Of a stretch of DNA of 64,000 nt, positions 17,498 to 26,144 are shown in pieces. Both the position numbers and the translations under genes were made by a program. The stretch's first letter is position 1, and each line of letters begins with the position of its first letter. The DNA comes from Methylobacterium sp. Leaf104 (GTDB lineage Bacteria > Pseudomonadota > Alphaproteobacteria > Rhizobiales > Beijerinckiaceae), in contig NZ_LMMZ01000041.1 of assembly GCF_001422885.1 (NCBI RefSeq), positions 62,001 to 126,000 on the forward strand. Reading direction: 5' to 3'. The notes beneath the pieces were generated by a model. It was given only the letters and a program-made list of their open reading frames with translations. It was not told where the DNA came from and did no database searches.

Positions 17498-17513
17498 AAA
17501 CCGTTAAGGCGCA

Positions 17514-17681
17514 TCAGGGCTCGTCGCAGCCTGCGATGTTCCGGTCGGCATCCCGCTCGAAGGTCGAGGTGGTCAGCGCGTCGGGGATCCGCTCGGCGAT
17601 CATTAGAAAGGGGCCTTGCATGGTGTTGGGGGCGAGCAGGGCCAGGCTGCCGCGGCGGAGGGCGCCGTCGCTCTCAACCAG
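17514..17681 (-). pseudogene. C-terminal fragment of an unknown protein
   Basis: An open minus-strand frame reads SDGALRRGSLALLAPNT, MIAERIPDALTTSTFERDAD and ends CDEP at a stop. It looks like a real C terminus without a start or upstream body; family unknown. It lies between the SDR fragment and the ATPase stop. Confidence 0.3.
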
Positions 17682-17726
17682 GTGGCCGCGGCACCTACTG
17701 CGGCAGGCGACGATGACAGAAGGCCG

Positions 17727-20333
17727 TCAAACGCCCTTTTGCTGCTCACGAAGCTGGTCCACCCAGGCCCTCAGGTCCCCGACGGCCTTGAGCAGTTCGT
17801 CTGGGCGCAGGGGAGCAGCGTTCCGCCCGGGAGATGGATCGTGGGCTTCCGTCTGATCGCAGCACCGTTTGAAGCCGGCGGCGAAATCCTCGACGTTGGC
17901 AACGGTCAGGCTCGCCACCTTTCTCAGGTCCTTGGTGCTGATGTAGTCGCGGTGCCTTTGGATGACACAGTTGAAGGCCACCTCCTCAAGGGCCCGTTCC
18001 CACGTACTTCGTAACCTGCTGAAGAAGTGGGAGGCCGCAGCCCCGTACTCATCATCCCGATTGTCGTCGTAGAGGACCTTGGCCGCCCGCGCGTCCTTCT
18101 CAAGAGCGTCGAGGCGCTCCCGGACCTTAGCCCCGATCCAGGGCAGTCCCTGGTTCACGACGCCCGCGCCGACAGAGGTGTGGGTGAGCGAGATCAGGGA
18201 GACCGGGATCCTGCCGTCGATTGACAGCGCATGCAGGTCGTTCAGGAAGACGAGGTCATGCGTGAAGACGATAATCTGCCGGACGCCCCCTTCCTCGACC
18301 AGCCGCTCGGCGACCTTGCGCCGCCACCGATGGTCCAGCGAGGAGACCGGATCGTCGAAGACCAGCGTCGATCCATGAGCCGCGGTAGCGAGCTCGGTCA
18401 GGAAGGCGGCCAGGGCCACGCAGGTCTGCTCGCCCTCGCTCAGGATCTCGCCGACCTTCGCCCTCTCGTTGGCGAACAGCCGGACCTGGTACTGCGGGGA
18501 GCCGTACCTGCCGCCCGAACGGACGATGTCGACCCTCACCCTGTGGGCGGCCAGCTTCTGGATCTCTTCCTGAAAGCGATCGCGGACCTTCGGCGTGATG
18601 ACCTTGTCGGCGATCGTGTTGCCGAGCGTCGTGATGGCATTCGTCGCCATCTCGGACAGGCAGTCCTTCAAACCCGCCAGCTCGCTCAGCCGTGCCACCT
18701 CGATCCTCGCCTTCGGCAGCAGTGCCTCCAAGAGTGCGCGGTCACGCAACTCGTCCCGTTCCGCAACCAGCCGTACCCGACCGGCGGGATCGACCGCCGT
18801 CAGAAGCTCCTTGGCATAGGCCTGCGTATCATCCGCAAGAGTCGTTAGCGTGCCGATGATGCCGGCCGCAACCACGGGCATTGGACCCGCGCCGCGGTCG
18901 GCGAGTGCCCGCGTGCAGATCCATCGCCGAAGCCGGACGGTCGCCAGCCCGCGCAGGATCGCGGCGGCGACATCCGGATGGGTCACCGACAGCTGGCGGC
19001 GCAGCGGAAACCCGGACATCCGCAGCGACAGACCCGACAGCTTCCCCAGGGCCTCCTCGTAGGCCACCTCGGCCTTCCGCGCCTCGCGCTCGCTGTCGGC
19101 CTTCACGAACTCCTCAAAGGTCAGCTTCAGATCCCCGGTCCCTTCGGAGATCGGCTGGTGGCAGAGCACGCAGACCGCTTCCGCGTCCGTCCGCGGGAAG
19201 TCGTGCCCCTCGTAGGCGACATGCTCCGAGTAATGCCGCGCCGCGTCCCATAGGGCTCGCCAGGTCGCCTCCCCGACCCCCTTCAGGGCGCTTCCGCCGA
19301 AGGCGCGTTCGGCCGCGAGCGAGGCGGCGGAGCGTTTGGAGCGGGCGGTCCCGGCGAGCGCCGCAAGCTGCGTGAGCTCCGCATCCGACACCGCCCCGAA
19401 GACCCTATCAAGCTCCTCGGAGAGGCGGCGTACGGCCCGGGCCAGCTCGCGCTGCTCCCCCGAGGCCCGGACCGGGTCGCGGGCCAGGTCCTCCTCAAGC
19501 CGGCGAAGCCTTGCGCGCTCCTCCGCTGACAGGTTCGACAGCTTCTCCAGGGGTCCGAGGTCGGTACCCGGAGCGAGCGCGCCGAGAAGCCGCCCGACCC
19601 GGGTCCCAGACCCGAACGCGGGTTCCGTGAACGCCGAATCCCGCGCCTGCTCAAGCGCCCCCTGTTCCGCCGTCAGCGCCGTGCGGATCGCTTGGCAGAC
19701 GCCGGCGAGCTCATCGGGGATGTCGAGCCCGAACGGACGGAACGCGACCTCGTTCCTCTCGCGCACATGGACCATTCCGCATTCGCGGTCGAAGACGCTG
19801 ACGCTGGAAAGGAGGGCGTGGGGAGAGCCCGCGTCGGTCCAGGCCAGCGGCGCGATCGGATCGCCCGATACGACGCATCCGATCGTGGCGGATCCCGCAT
19901 CGGCACCGCCGCCGAAGGCGTTCGGCAGGATCTCGCCGGGGGAACGCGCGCGGCACGCCCGCTTCAGGATGCGGGCGTACCCGGATTTCCCCACCCCGTT
20001 GTCGCCGTAGACGATCGTGATCCCATCGGGTTGAAACTGGAGTTCCTGGCCGGGAGCCAGCCGATTGACACCCATGACGTCCCTGATCGAGGTTAGCGCC
20101 ACCTTCTCGCTAGTGGTGGCCATGGACGGAACATGCTCGACGCCAAAGGGCGACGGGGTCACCTCGATCCCTGGGAAGCCGCATCCCCTCTTACAGAGTA
20201 GCGCAAGCTCGCGGTGATCGTCGGCGTCGAGGGTGCGCTTTGCCACGATGCGACGCAGAGCGTCCCGCTGCCAGTCAGGCTTATTCCTCGACCATTGTAG
20301 GATGATCTCGAAGACCGAACCCGTCGCCGCCAT
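17727..20333 (-). CDS. Large ABC/SMC-like ATPase with zinc-hook motif, candidate defence protein
   Basis: An 868-residue AAA family ATPase of the AAA_13 type. A short N-terminal domain (NKPDWQRDALRRIV) precedes Walker A GDNGVGKS (110-117). Helical arms follow, with CVLC at 388-391 placed like the zinc hook of Rad50 and RloC. The second ATP half has the ABC signature LSEGEQ (631-636), Walker B TLVFDDP (656-662) and FTHD (690-693). The C-terminal domain contains LRSTWERALEE with R775 and E779 spaced like the Arg and Glu of the PrrC/RloC anticodon-nuclease triad; His794 and His831 follow but the spacing is not the canonical one. Proteins of this layout occur alone in accessory regions and are suspected phage-defence or DNA-repair factors. 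It stands alone here, with no methylase or nuclease partner. Confidence 0.85.
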   Translation of the reverse strand: MAATGSVFEIILQWSRNKPDWQRDALRRIVAKRTLDADDHRELALLCKRGCGFPGIEVTPSPFGVEHVPSMATTSEKVALTSIRDVMGVNRLAPGQELQFQPDGITIVYGDNGVGKSGYARILKRACRARSPGEILPNAFGGGADAGSATIGCVVSGDPIAPLAWTDAGSPHALLSSVSVFDRECGMVHVRERNEVAFRPFGLDIPDELAGVCQAIRTALTAEQGALEQARDSAFTEPAFGSGTRVGRLLGALAPGTDLGPLEKLSNLSAEERARLRRLEEDLARDPVRASGEQRELARAVRRLSEELDRVFGAVSDAELTQLAALAGTARSKRSAASLAAERAFGGSALKGVGEATWRALWDAARHYSEHVAYEGHDFPRTDAEAVCVLCHQPISEGTGDLKLTFEEFVKADSEREARKAEVAYEEALGKLSGLSLRMSGFPLRRQLSVTHPDVAAAILRGLATVRLRRWICTRALADRGAGPMPVVAAGIIGTLTTLADDTQAYAKELLTAVDPAGRVRLVAERDELRDRALLEALLPKARIEVARLSELAGLKDCLSEMATNAITTLGNTIADKVITPKVRDRFQEEIQKLAAHRVRVDIVRSGGRYGSPQYQVRLFANERAKVGEILSEGEQTCVALAAFLTELATAAHGSTLVFDDPVSSLDHRWRRKVAERLVEEGGVRQIIVFTHDLVFLNDLHALSIDGRIPVSLISLTHTSVGAGVVNQGLPWIGAKVRERLDALEKDARAAKVLYDDNRDDEYGAAASHFFSRLRSTWERALEEVAFNCVIQRHRDYISTKDLRKVASLTVANVEDFAAGFKRCCDQTEAHDPSPGRNAAPLRPDELLKAVGDLRAWVDQLREQQKGV

Positions 20334-20542
20334 CGAGACCCATTCCCCCGCATGGGTTCGAGCTTAGCAGCAGGCCACGGATCTGTAAGGGGCGCCGACG
20401 TCGTCGCGGGCTCCGCCCCGTTAGTCCTCGGGTCGCCGCCTATAGGCCTTGTCCACTTTGTTGAAGAAGTTCACGTGGCTCAAGCGCATGTCCATCTTCC
20501 TGCGCGGCGTTAGAGCGTCAAAGGGCTTCTTTTAGAGCGTCA

Positions 20543-20827
20543 CGCTACCCACACTTCGTCGATCAGGTCGCCCGCGCCCAAGCCGCCCAGGTCATCTCAG
20601 CCACCCGCCGCCTCCTCGGCATCCGCAACGACCGCATCATCAAGAGCTACGACGCGTCCCGGGGCGCGGCGATGGCCGACCGGACCCGCGACGACGCGGC
20701 CCAGCAACTCGCCGTCGCTCATGCCGGCACGATGGACGCCTTCTGCGAGCGGGTGAAGAAGGTCGTTCCCTCGGCCAAGCCGTGCCGCCTCAGCTACCGC
20801 GAGGGGATAAAGGATTCCCACGGCTAG
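20543..20827 (+). pseudogene. Open frame without a start, unknown family
   Basis: A 94-codon frame with coding-like sequence (YPHFVDQVARAQAAQVISAT, LLGIRNDRIIKSYDASRG, PSAKPCRLSYREG) ends at TAG 20825-20827. No ATG/GTG with a ribosome site opens it, so it is probably the 3' remnant of a gene broken near 20540. A nine-base sequence AGAGCGTCA occurs at 20512 and 20534, close to the break. Confidence 0.35.
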
Positions 20828-20848
20828 ACCGAGTTGAGGGCCGGGCAC

Positions 20849-20972
20849 CTAGTACTGCTGTGTCACAAAATTTTCTATGTTCCTGATATTGCTCACTCTT
20901 TCTCGGCGCGGCAGCGAGAGAAAAACGCAGGTTCTGCAGTCTGTTATGGGCTTCGTGACACAGTCGTACTAG
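20849..20972. mobile_element. 124-bp MITE-like element with 18-bp terminal inverted repeats
   Basis: The left end CTAGTACTGCTGTGTCAC (20849-20866) and the reverse complement of the right end (20955-20972) agree at 16 of 18 bases. The element has no coding capacity and an AT-rich interior with a smaller hairpin. Both ends contain CTAG, so it appears inserted at a TA or CTAG target, as IS630/Tc1-type elements do. It sits at the outer edge of the long repeat at 20969-20998. Confidence 0.75.
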
Positions 20973-20997
20973 TGGTCGGAACCTGACGCTTGGTACT
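20969..20997 (+). repeat. Left copy of 28-bp inverted repeat bracketing the sulfite module
   Basis: Begins CTAGTGGTC and ends CTTGGTACT; it matches the reverse complement of 32465-32493 with one mismatch over about 28 bases. Beyond it, scattered shared words (AGTCGCAA, AAGCGGACC) suggest the two sites are diverged copies of a longer repeat. Confidence 0.75.
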
Positions 20998-21196
20998 CAT
21001 CCGTGAACGTCCGAGAAGGGTGGCAAGCAGCTTGGCTGCTTTCAGTCGCAAGACGTTCTAAAGCGGACCAAGGATGAATCACCGTCTCCGGACGGTCGGT
21101 CCAACTCATCTCAGGGTCGAATTTTGTTAAAGCCGGATGCCGACTTCATCAGAGGCGATGCCACCGGCGCGAAAGTGCTCTGCCTCGGGAGACAGC

Positions 21197-21835
21197 GTGA
21201 TTCACGATTGCAAAGCCCCGGTCACGCGACGTCTCGTGCTGGTCCGGCATGGCCAGAGCGTAGCCAACCGATCCGGCCTGTTCACGGGATTGCTGGACTC
21301 GCCCTTGACCGAGCAGGGCCGGATGGAAGCCGAGGCAGCCGGCCGGCGTTTGGCCGAGCGCCGCTGGCGCTTTTCTGTTGCCTTCACCTCGACGCTGACG
21401 CGGGCCGTCGTGAGCGGCCGGCTTATCCTCGATGCGCTCGGGCAACCCGGATTAATCCCCCAACGCTTCGCCGCGCTCGACGAGCGAGACTACGGCGACC
21501 TCAGCGGGCTCGACAAGACCACCGCCGATGCGCGCTGGGGGGCGGTGCGGATTGAGACCTGGCGCCGCTCCTACGCTGATGCGCCGCCGAATGGTGAGAG
21601 CCTGCGCGACACTGTCGCGCGCATCGTGCCCTGCTACCTCCGATCCATCCTACCGGCGGTCATGGGCGGGGACGTGCTGGTCGTCGCCCACGGTAATTGC
21701 CTGCGGGCGCTTGTGATGGCGCTCGAAGACCTCAACCCGGCGGAGGTCGAGCACCTCGAACTCGCGACGGGCTCCGTCAGGATCTATGAGTTTGCCGCGG
21801 ACACGACGATCAAGGCACGCTGGATTGACGGGTGA
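21197..21835 (+). CDS. Histidine-phosphatase-family phosphoglycerate mutase-like protein
   Basis: A 212-residue member of the 2,3-bisphosphoglycerate-dependent mutase branch of the histidine phosphatase superfamily. It has the catalytic LVLVRHGQSVAN, TSTLTRA, LDERDYGDLSG and the second histidine in VVAHGNCLRALVM. It could interconvert 3- and 2-phosphoglycerate or act as a broad phosphatase; the short length fits either. GTG 21197 is chosen because GGGAGAC lies at correct spacing; ATG 21137 gives 20 extra residues unlike the family. It is at the left edge of the sulfite module but not clearly part of it. Confidence 0.8.
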   Translation: MIHDCKAPVTRRLVLVRHGQSVANRSGLFTGLLDSPLTEQGRMEAEAAGRRLAERRWRFSVAFTSTLTRAVVSGRLILDALGQPGLIPQRFAALDERDYGDLSGLDKTTADARWGAVRIETWRRSYADAPPNGESLRDTVARIVPCYLRSILPAVMGGDVLVVAHGNCLRALVMALEDLNPAEVEHLELATGSVRIYEFAADTTIKARWIDG

Positions 21836-21896
21836 ATGCGCTTGTCGGCCCCCCAGAATGGATCTCCGCAAGCCGCGAAGGGGCCCCTTTTCATCT

Positions 21897-21931
21897 ATTC
21901 CGTTGATGGGAAACATCTGATCATTCCGTTG
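21897..21931. promoter_or_regulatory. Direct repeat ATTCCGTTG upstream of yeiH
   Basis: ATTCCGTTG occurs at 21897-21905 and 21923-21931, with a small dyad GATG-N5-CATC between. Spaced TTC/GAA-containing boxes here fit a LysR-type activator site for the exporter gene; the candidate regulator is the LysR gene at 27602. No ECF-type box is seen here. Confidence 0.35.
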
Positions 21932-21981
21932 GAGTGAATGAAAGGGACATGGGATTCTCTGGCATCACATCGGAGCCATCC

Positions 21982-23079
21982 ATGTCCATGCCCAGACTTT
22001 TCTCCCACCCTCGATCGATGGGCGCCTTGGCCGGCACGAAAGCCATCCTTCCGGGACTGGGCCTCTGCGTGGCGGTCACCGCCGCAGCGGTCGGCTTCGA
22101 GGCCGTCGAGGCGCATCTGTTCGGTCGCGCCTGGCTCGAAGCCCTGGTGCTGGCGATCCTGCTCGGCAGCGCGATCCGCACGGCCTGGACCCCGTCGCAA
22201 CGTTTCTTTCCCGGCATCGCCTTCGGGGCCAAGACCGTACTGGAGATCGCGGTTGTTCTTCTCGGGGCCTCGCTCAGCCTCGCGACGATCTTGGCGGCCG
22301 GTCCGGGTCTGCTCTTCGGCATCGCGGGCGTCGTCACGGTGGCGATCCTGTCGAGTTACGGCATCGGTCGGGCGCTCGGGCTGCACCCGCGCATGGCGAT
22401 CCTCGTCGCCTGCGGTAACTCGATCTGCGGCAACTCGGCCATCGCCGCCACGGCGCCGGTGATTGGTGCCGACGGCGAGGACGTCGCCGCCTCCATCGCC
22501 TTCACCGCGGTTCTAGGCGTGCTGGTGGTGCTCGGGCTGCCGCTACTGGTGCCCCTGCTCGGTCTCTCGCCGATGCAGTACGGGGTGCTCGCCGGCCTCA
22601 CCGTCTACGCTGTTCCGCAGGTTCTCGCCGCCACCGCGCCGGTCGCGGCACTCAGCGTCCAGGTCGGAACCCTGGTGAAGCTCGTCCGGGTGCTGATGCT
22701 CGGCCCGGTCGTCCTGGTGCTCTCGCTCGGCGCGAGCCGGCTGGGCGAGAAGACCGACGAGGCCGCCCCCGGCGTCACAGCCGGCGACCGCCCGGCCCGC
22801 GCCAGCCTCGCGATCCACCGCCTGGTGCCGTGGTTCATCCTCGCATTCCTCGCGCTCGCGGGACTTCGCTCGGCCGGGCTGATCCCGCAGGTCGCGCTCG
22901 CGCCGATGTCGGAGACCGCCAACGTGCTGACCGTGGTCTCGATGGCGGCGCTCGGCCTCGGGGTCGACGTGCGCAGCGTCGCCAAGGCCGGGGCGCGGGT
23001 GACGCTGGCGGTAGTCGCCTCGCTCCTCGCGCTCGGCGCCGTCAGCCTCGGCCTGATCCACGTGCTGGGCCTTGTCTGA
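21982..23079 (+). CDS. yeiH: YeiH/UPF0324-family putative sulfate exporter
   Basis: A 365-residue inner-membrane protein with about ten hydrophobic helices and the family landmark VACGNSICGNSAIAATAPVI, followed by AASIAFTAVLGVL. The YeiH family is annotated as a putative sulfate exporter and is often linked to LysR regulators of the YeiE/CysL type and to sulfite or taurine metabolism. Removing sulfate produced by sulfite oxidation would fit the genes that follow. ATG 21982 has CGGAG upstream; in-frame ATGs at 21949 and TTG/ATG at 21934 are less likely. Confidence 0.85.
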   Translation: MSMPRLFSHPRSMGALAGTKAILPGLGLCVAVTAAAVGFEAVEAHLFGRAWLEALVLAILLGSAIRTAWTPSQRFFPGIAFGAKTVLEIAVVLLGASLSLATILAAGPGLLFGIAGVVTVAILSSYGIGRALGLHPRMAILVACGNSICGNSAIAATAPVIGADGEDVAASIAFTAVLGVLVVLGLPLLVPLLGLSPMQYGVLAGLTVYAVPQVLAATAPVAALSVQVGTLVKLVRVLMLGPVVLVLSLGASRLGEKTDEAAPGVTAGDRPARASLAIHRLVPWFILAFLALAGLRSAGLIPQVALAPMSETANVLTVVSMAALGLGVDVRSVAKAGARVTLAVVASLLALGAVSLGLIHVLGLV

Positions 23080-23220
23080 TCCGGGTGTGGATCCGGCTCC
23101 ACCACCGATCCAGGTTTTCATCCGGCGCGATGCCCCGAAGAAATCCGGATTAAGCGGGAGATTGAAAATTCTCGAATCATCGCACCGGGAGATCGTTCGC
23201 ATCGCGAAAGACCGTTGGAG

Positions 23221-23246
23221 GGAATAAATCGCTTTCCGTAGCATCT
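23221..23246 (+). promoter_or_regulatory. ECF-type promoter of sorAB
   Basis: GGAATA (23221-23226), 14 bases, GCATCT (23241-23246). The -10 lies 78 bases before sorA. One of four sites in the module with identical spacing and near-identical boxes. Confidence 0.75.
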
Positions 23247-23323
23247 CCCTTGTCGCGAGGAATCGCCACGAGGCCCGATGCGCTCGAACGCATCGACGCC
23301 GACATTCTTCAAGGGGAGAGACC

Positions 23324-24547
23324 ATGCACGGATTGGACAGACCGACGAACCGCCGCCTCGTCCTGGGTGGACTCGGGCTCGGCAGCCTCGGCGCCGCGTT
23401 GCCGGCCTGGGCCGCGGGCTCGGTGAAGCTGCCGCTGCCCGGCGGCCCGGACGAGCGGGCGCTGACCACCGCCTTTCCGGGCAAGGGCGAGATGATCCTC
23501 CAGCGCACCCATCCGCCGCTGCTGGAGACGCCGTTCTCGGTGTTCGACGCGGGCGTGTTCACCCCCAACGACCGCTTCTACGTGCGCTGGCACTGGGCCT
23601 CGATCCCGACCGAGGTCGATGCCGGCACCTTCCGGCTCAAGGTCCACGGCCATGTGGAGAAGGAACTCTCGCTCTCCCTCGATGCCATCGCCGGCCTGCC
23701 GCGCTTCGAGATCGCCGCGGTCAACCAGTGCTCGGGCAATTCACGCGGGCTGTTCGAGCCGCGGGTGCCCGGCGCGCAATGGGCCAACGGCTCAATGGGC
23801 AACGCCCGCTGGACCGGGGTGCGCCTCAAGGACGTGCTCGAAAAGGCCGGGGTGAAGGCCGGTGCCGTGCAGGTGCGCTTCAACGGCCTCGACGAGCCCG
23901 TGGTCGACGACGCGCCGGACTTCAAGAAGTCCCTCGATCTCGACCACGCCAACAATGGTGAGGTGATGATCGCCTACGCGATGAACGGCGAGCAGCTCCC
24001 GCTGCTCAACGGTTTCCCGCTCCGGCTCGTGGTGCCGGGCTGGTACTCAACCTACTGGGTCAAGATGCTGTCCGACATCGAGGTGCTGGACAAGCCCGAC
24101 GAACAATATTGGATGAAGACCGCCTACCGTATTCCCGACGTGCCGGGTGCTAACATCAAGCCCGGGCAGACAGGGTTCAAGACAGTGCCGATTAACAGGA
24201 TGGTGCCGCGCTCGTTCGTCACCAACCTGACCGACGGCGCCAAGGTGGCGGCCGGAACGCCGGTGGCCATCCGCGGCATCGCGTTCGGCGGCGATTGTGG
24301 GGTGAAGGCGGTCGAGTTCTCCGGCGACGGCGGGGCGACGTGGTTCCCGGCGCAACTCGGTGCCGACGAGGGCCCCTACAGCTTCCGCCGCTTCGACGGC
24401 AGCCTGCCGGCGCTGGCCGCCGGGACCCACACGGTCAGGGTCCGCTGCACCAATACCAAGGGCGTCGCGCAAGGCATGGACCGAGTCTGGAACGCCAACG
24501 GCTTCATGCAGAACGGCATCGAGACCGTGTCCTTCCAGGCCGCTTGA
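23324..24547 (+). CDS. sorA: Periplasmic sulfite dehydrogenase molybdenum subunit (SorA)
   Basis: A 407-residue molybdopterin oxidoreductase of the sulfite oxidase family that turns sulfite into sulfate and passes electrons to cytochrome c. It begins with a Tat signal (NRRLVLGGLGLGSLG, twin Arg at 10-11; cleavage near AWA-AG). The molybdenum-binding Cys136 is in AVNQCSGNSRG. The oxidoreductase domain is followed from about residue 290 by the Mo-co dimerisation domain (AIRGIAFGGDCGVKAVEFS). The cytochrome gene follows 11 bases later, as in sorAB of other bacteria. Expression is predicted from the ECF promoter at 23221. Confidence 0.92.
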   Translation: MHGLDRPTNRRLVLGGLGLGSLGAALPAWAAGSVKLPLPGGPDERALTTAFPGKGEMILQRTHPPLLETPFSVFDAGVFTPNDRFYVRWHWASIPTEVDAGTFRLKVHGHVEKELSLSLDAIAGLPRFEIAAVNQCSGNSRGLFEPRVPGAQWANGSMGNARWTGVRLKDVLEKAGVKAGAVQVRFNGLDEPVVDDAPDFKKSLDLDHANNGEVMIAYAMNGEQLPLLNGFPLRLVVPGWYSTYWVKMLSDIEVLDKPDEQYWMKTAYRIPDVPGANIKPGQTGFKTVPINRMVPRSFVTNLTDGAKVAAGTPVAIRGIAFGGDCGVKAVEFSGDGGATWFPAQLGADEGPYSFRRFDGSLPALAAGTHTVRVRCTNTKGVAQGMDRVWNANGFMQNGIETVSFQAA

Positions 24548-24558
24548 GGAGAACAGCC

Positions 24559-24897
24559 ATGAACACAATTCGCCCTGCGGCCCTCATCGCCGCGCTCATC
24601 CTGTCTCCCCTGGTGGCGCTCGCGGCGCCTGCTCCCGAGCCGATGCGCTTCAGTTCGCAATCGATCGAATTTCCGACGTCCGACCGGATCTTTCCGGACG
24701 GGCCGGGAGCCGAGGCGGTCAATAACAATTGCCTCGCCTGCCACTCGGCCGGGATGGTGCTGACCCAGCCCAAGCTCACGAAGGCGCAGTGGACCGAGAC
24801 CGTGAACAAGATGGTCCACGTCTACAAAGCGCCGGTCGATCAGGCCGATGTGCAGACCATCGTCGATTACCTCACGGCGTTGAAGCCCACGCCCTGA
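24559..24897 (+). CDS. sorB: Sulfite dehydrogenase cytochrome c subunit (SorB)
   Basis: A 112-residue periplasmic monoheme cytochrome c. Signal peptide MNTIRPAALIAALILSPLVA with cleavage near residue 22; heme motif CLACH at 58-62; a later Met in the NKMVHVYK segment may be the second axial ligand. It accepts electrons from SorA and hands them to the respiratory chain. GAGGAG overlaps the end of sorA, giving a tight two-gene operon. Confidence 0.9.
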   Translation: MNTIRPAALIAALILSPLVALAAPAPEPMRFSSQSIEFPTSDRIFPDGPGAEAVNNNCLACHSAGMVLTQPKLTKAQWTETVNKMVHVYKAPVDQADVQTIVDYLTALKPTP

Positions 24898-24907
24898 ACC
24901 CTCGAAT

Positions 24908-24942
24908 CCCGAGGCCGCCGTGCTTTTTTCGCCGGCCTCGGG
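24908..24942 (+). terminator. Terminator after sorAB
   Basis: CCCGAGGCCG (24908-24917) pairs with CGGCCTCGGG (24933-24942) around a loop that carries six Ts. It lies 11 bases past the sorB stop and its 3' arm touches the next ECF promoter, so termination and the next start are packed together. Confidence 0.6.
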
Positions 24943-24967
24943 GAATAGACCGCCCTCGCTGGCATCT
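24942..24967 (+). promoter_or_regulatory. ECF-type promoter of the first propeller gene
   Basis: GGAATA (24942-24947), 14 bases, GCATCT (24962-24967). It immediately follows the sorAB terminator and lies about 115 bases before the gene at 25083. Confidence 0.75.
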
Positions 24968-25082
24968 CCCTAAGGCGATGCACGGCCTGACCGGTCCCGC
25001 ACGACGCAATCCGATTTCGAACTCGCCCGCACGGCCGGCCCCAGGCCGTCGAACGAGGGCGCATGCCCGAGAGACACGCTTC

Positions 25083-26066
25083 ATGACCCACGTCCGTACC
25101 AGCCTCCGCGCCCTCCTCGCCGGAGCTGCCTTGCTCCTCACCCAGAACCAACCTGGATTCGCCGCCGGCTTCGACGGCGCAATCAAGAACAACGCGCTCG
25201 CCCTGAACGCCGCCGGCACGGTCGCCGCGGTGTCGAACAGCGAGGAGAGCGCCGTCATCGTCTACGACGTCGCCAAGGGCACGGTGCTCCGCCGCCTCGA
25301 CGGCTTCGTCACGCCGCGCAACATCGTGTTCGCGCCGGACGGCGCCCGCTTCTACGTCTCCGACAGCGGCACGGGCCGGATCACGGTCTACGAGACCGGC
25401 ACCGGCAAAGAAGCCGGCGTTCTTGCCGCGGGCCCCGGTGCGTTCGGCACGGTGCTCTCGGCCGACGGGACAAAGCTCTACGTCAACAACGAGGCCGCGA
25501 GCACGCTGACCGTGTTCGACACCAAGACCATGCTCGCAGTCGCCGTGATCCCCGGCTTTGCGCAGCCGCGCCAAGGCGTGAAGCTGTCGCCGGACGGCAA
25601 GACCGTGTTCGTGACGAACTTCCTCGGCGACAAGATCACGTTGGTCGACACCGCCACCAACAAGATCACCAGCGAGATCGCCGGGTTCGACAAGCTGCGC
25701 GCCATCTCGATCACCAAGGACGGCAAGACGCTGTTTGCCGCCAACAGCGGCCGCAACACCGTCAGTGTGGTCGATGTCGCCGCCCGCAAGGTCACGTCAG
25801 AAGTCGCGGTGGGCAAGGACCCCTACGGTGCCGCGCTGACCCCGGACGGGCGCTTCGTCTATTCGGGCAACCTCAAGGACAACTCGCTCTCGGTGATCGA
25901 CACCGACACGCTCAAGGTCGTCGCCACGGTGACCGGGCTGAACGAGCCGCGCCAGGCGATCGCATTCTCCAGTGACAACGCCCACGCGTACGTCCTCAAC
26001 CGCGACCTCAGCGTGGCCGTGGTCGACCGCGCGAAGAACGCGGTGGTTTCGACGATGAAGCCGTGA
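25083..26066 (+). CDS. Exported YncE-like beta-propeller protein
   Basis: A 327-residue periplasmic protein: signal peptide (LRALLAGAALLLTQNQPGFA, cut near FAA-GF) and then about seven WD/NHL-like blades with the recurring pattern spaced 40 residues apart (AGTVAAVSNSEESAVIVYDV, PDGKTVFVTNFLGDKITLVD, PDGRFVYSGNLKDNSLSVID). YncE-type seven-blade propellers bind partners or DNA and some methylotroph relatives accompany PQQ enzymes; no catalysis is predicted. It follows sorAB under its own ECF site, so a scaffold or electron-transfer partner in sulfite stress is a reasonable inference. Confidence 0.85.
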   Translation: MTHVRTSLRALLAGAALLLTQNQPGFAAGFDGAIKNNALALNAAGTVAAVSNSEESAVIVYDVAKGTVLRRLDGFVTPRNIVFAPDGARFYVSDSGTGRITVYETGTGKEAGVLAAGPGAFGTVLSADGTKLYVNNEAASTLTVFDTKTMLAVAVIPGFAQPRQGVKLSPDGKTVFVTNFLGDKITLVDTATNKITSEIAGFDKLRAISITKDGKTLFAANSGRNTVSVVDVAARKVTSEVAVGKDPYGAALTPDGRFVYSGNLKDNSLSVIDTDTLKVVATVTGLNEPRQAIAFSSDNAHAYVLNRDLSVAVVDRAKNAVVSTMKP

Positions 26067-26073
26067 AGCGTCG

Positions 26074-26103
26074 CGCGCCGGGTGCCTTTCGGCGCCCGGC
26101 GCG
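26074..26103 (+). terminator. Strong hairpin after the propeller gene
   Basis: A 13-bp GC-rich stem (26074-26086 with 26091-26103, one wobble) and a TTTC loop, 7 bases after the stop at 26066. A poly-T tail is weak (GTTCTCGATCTC), so it may be a processing or partial terminator. Confidence 0.6.
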
Positions 26104-26144
26104 TTCTCGATCTCGACACGTCGCGAACGCAGGACAAAGACCCC

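Noticed and set aside
17727..20333. Confident naming as an anticodon nuclease (RloC/PrrC)
   Set aside because: The R-x3-E pair is present, but the catalytic His spacing does not match the known triad and no methylase genes are adjacent.
20486..20530. Short ORF MSIFLRGVRASKGFF
   Set aside because: No ribosome site, 15 residues, and an adjacent repeated word makes it more likely a rearrangement scar.
21868..21895. Possible terminator AAGGGGCCCCTT after the mutase-like gene
   Set aside because: The palindrome leaves no usable loop, so a stable hairpin is doubtful.
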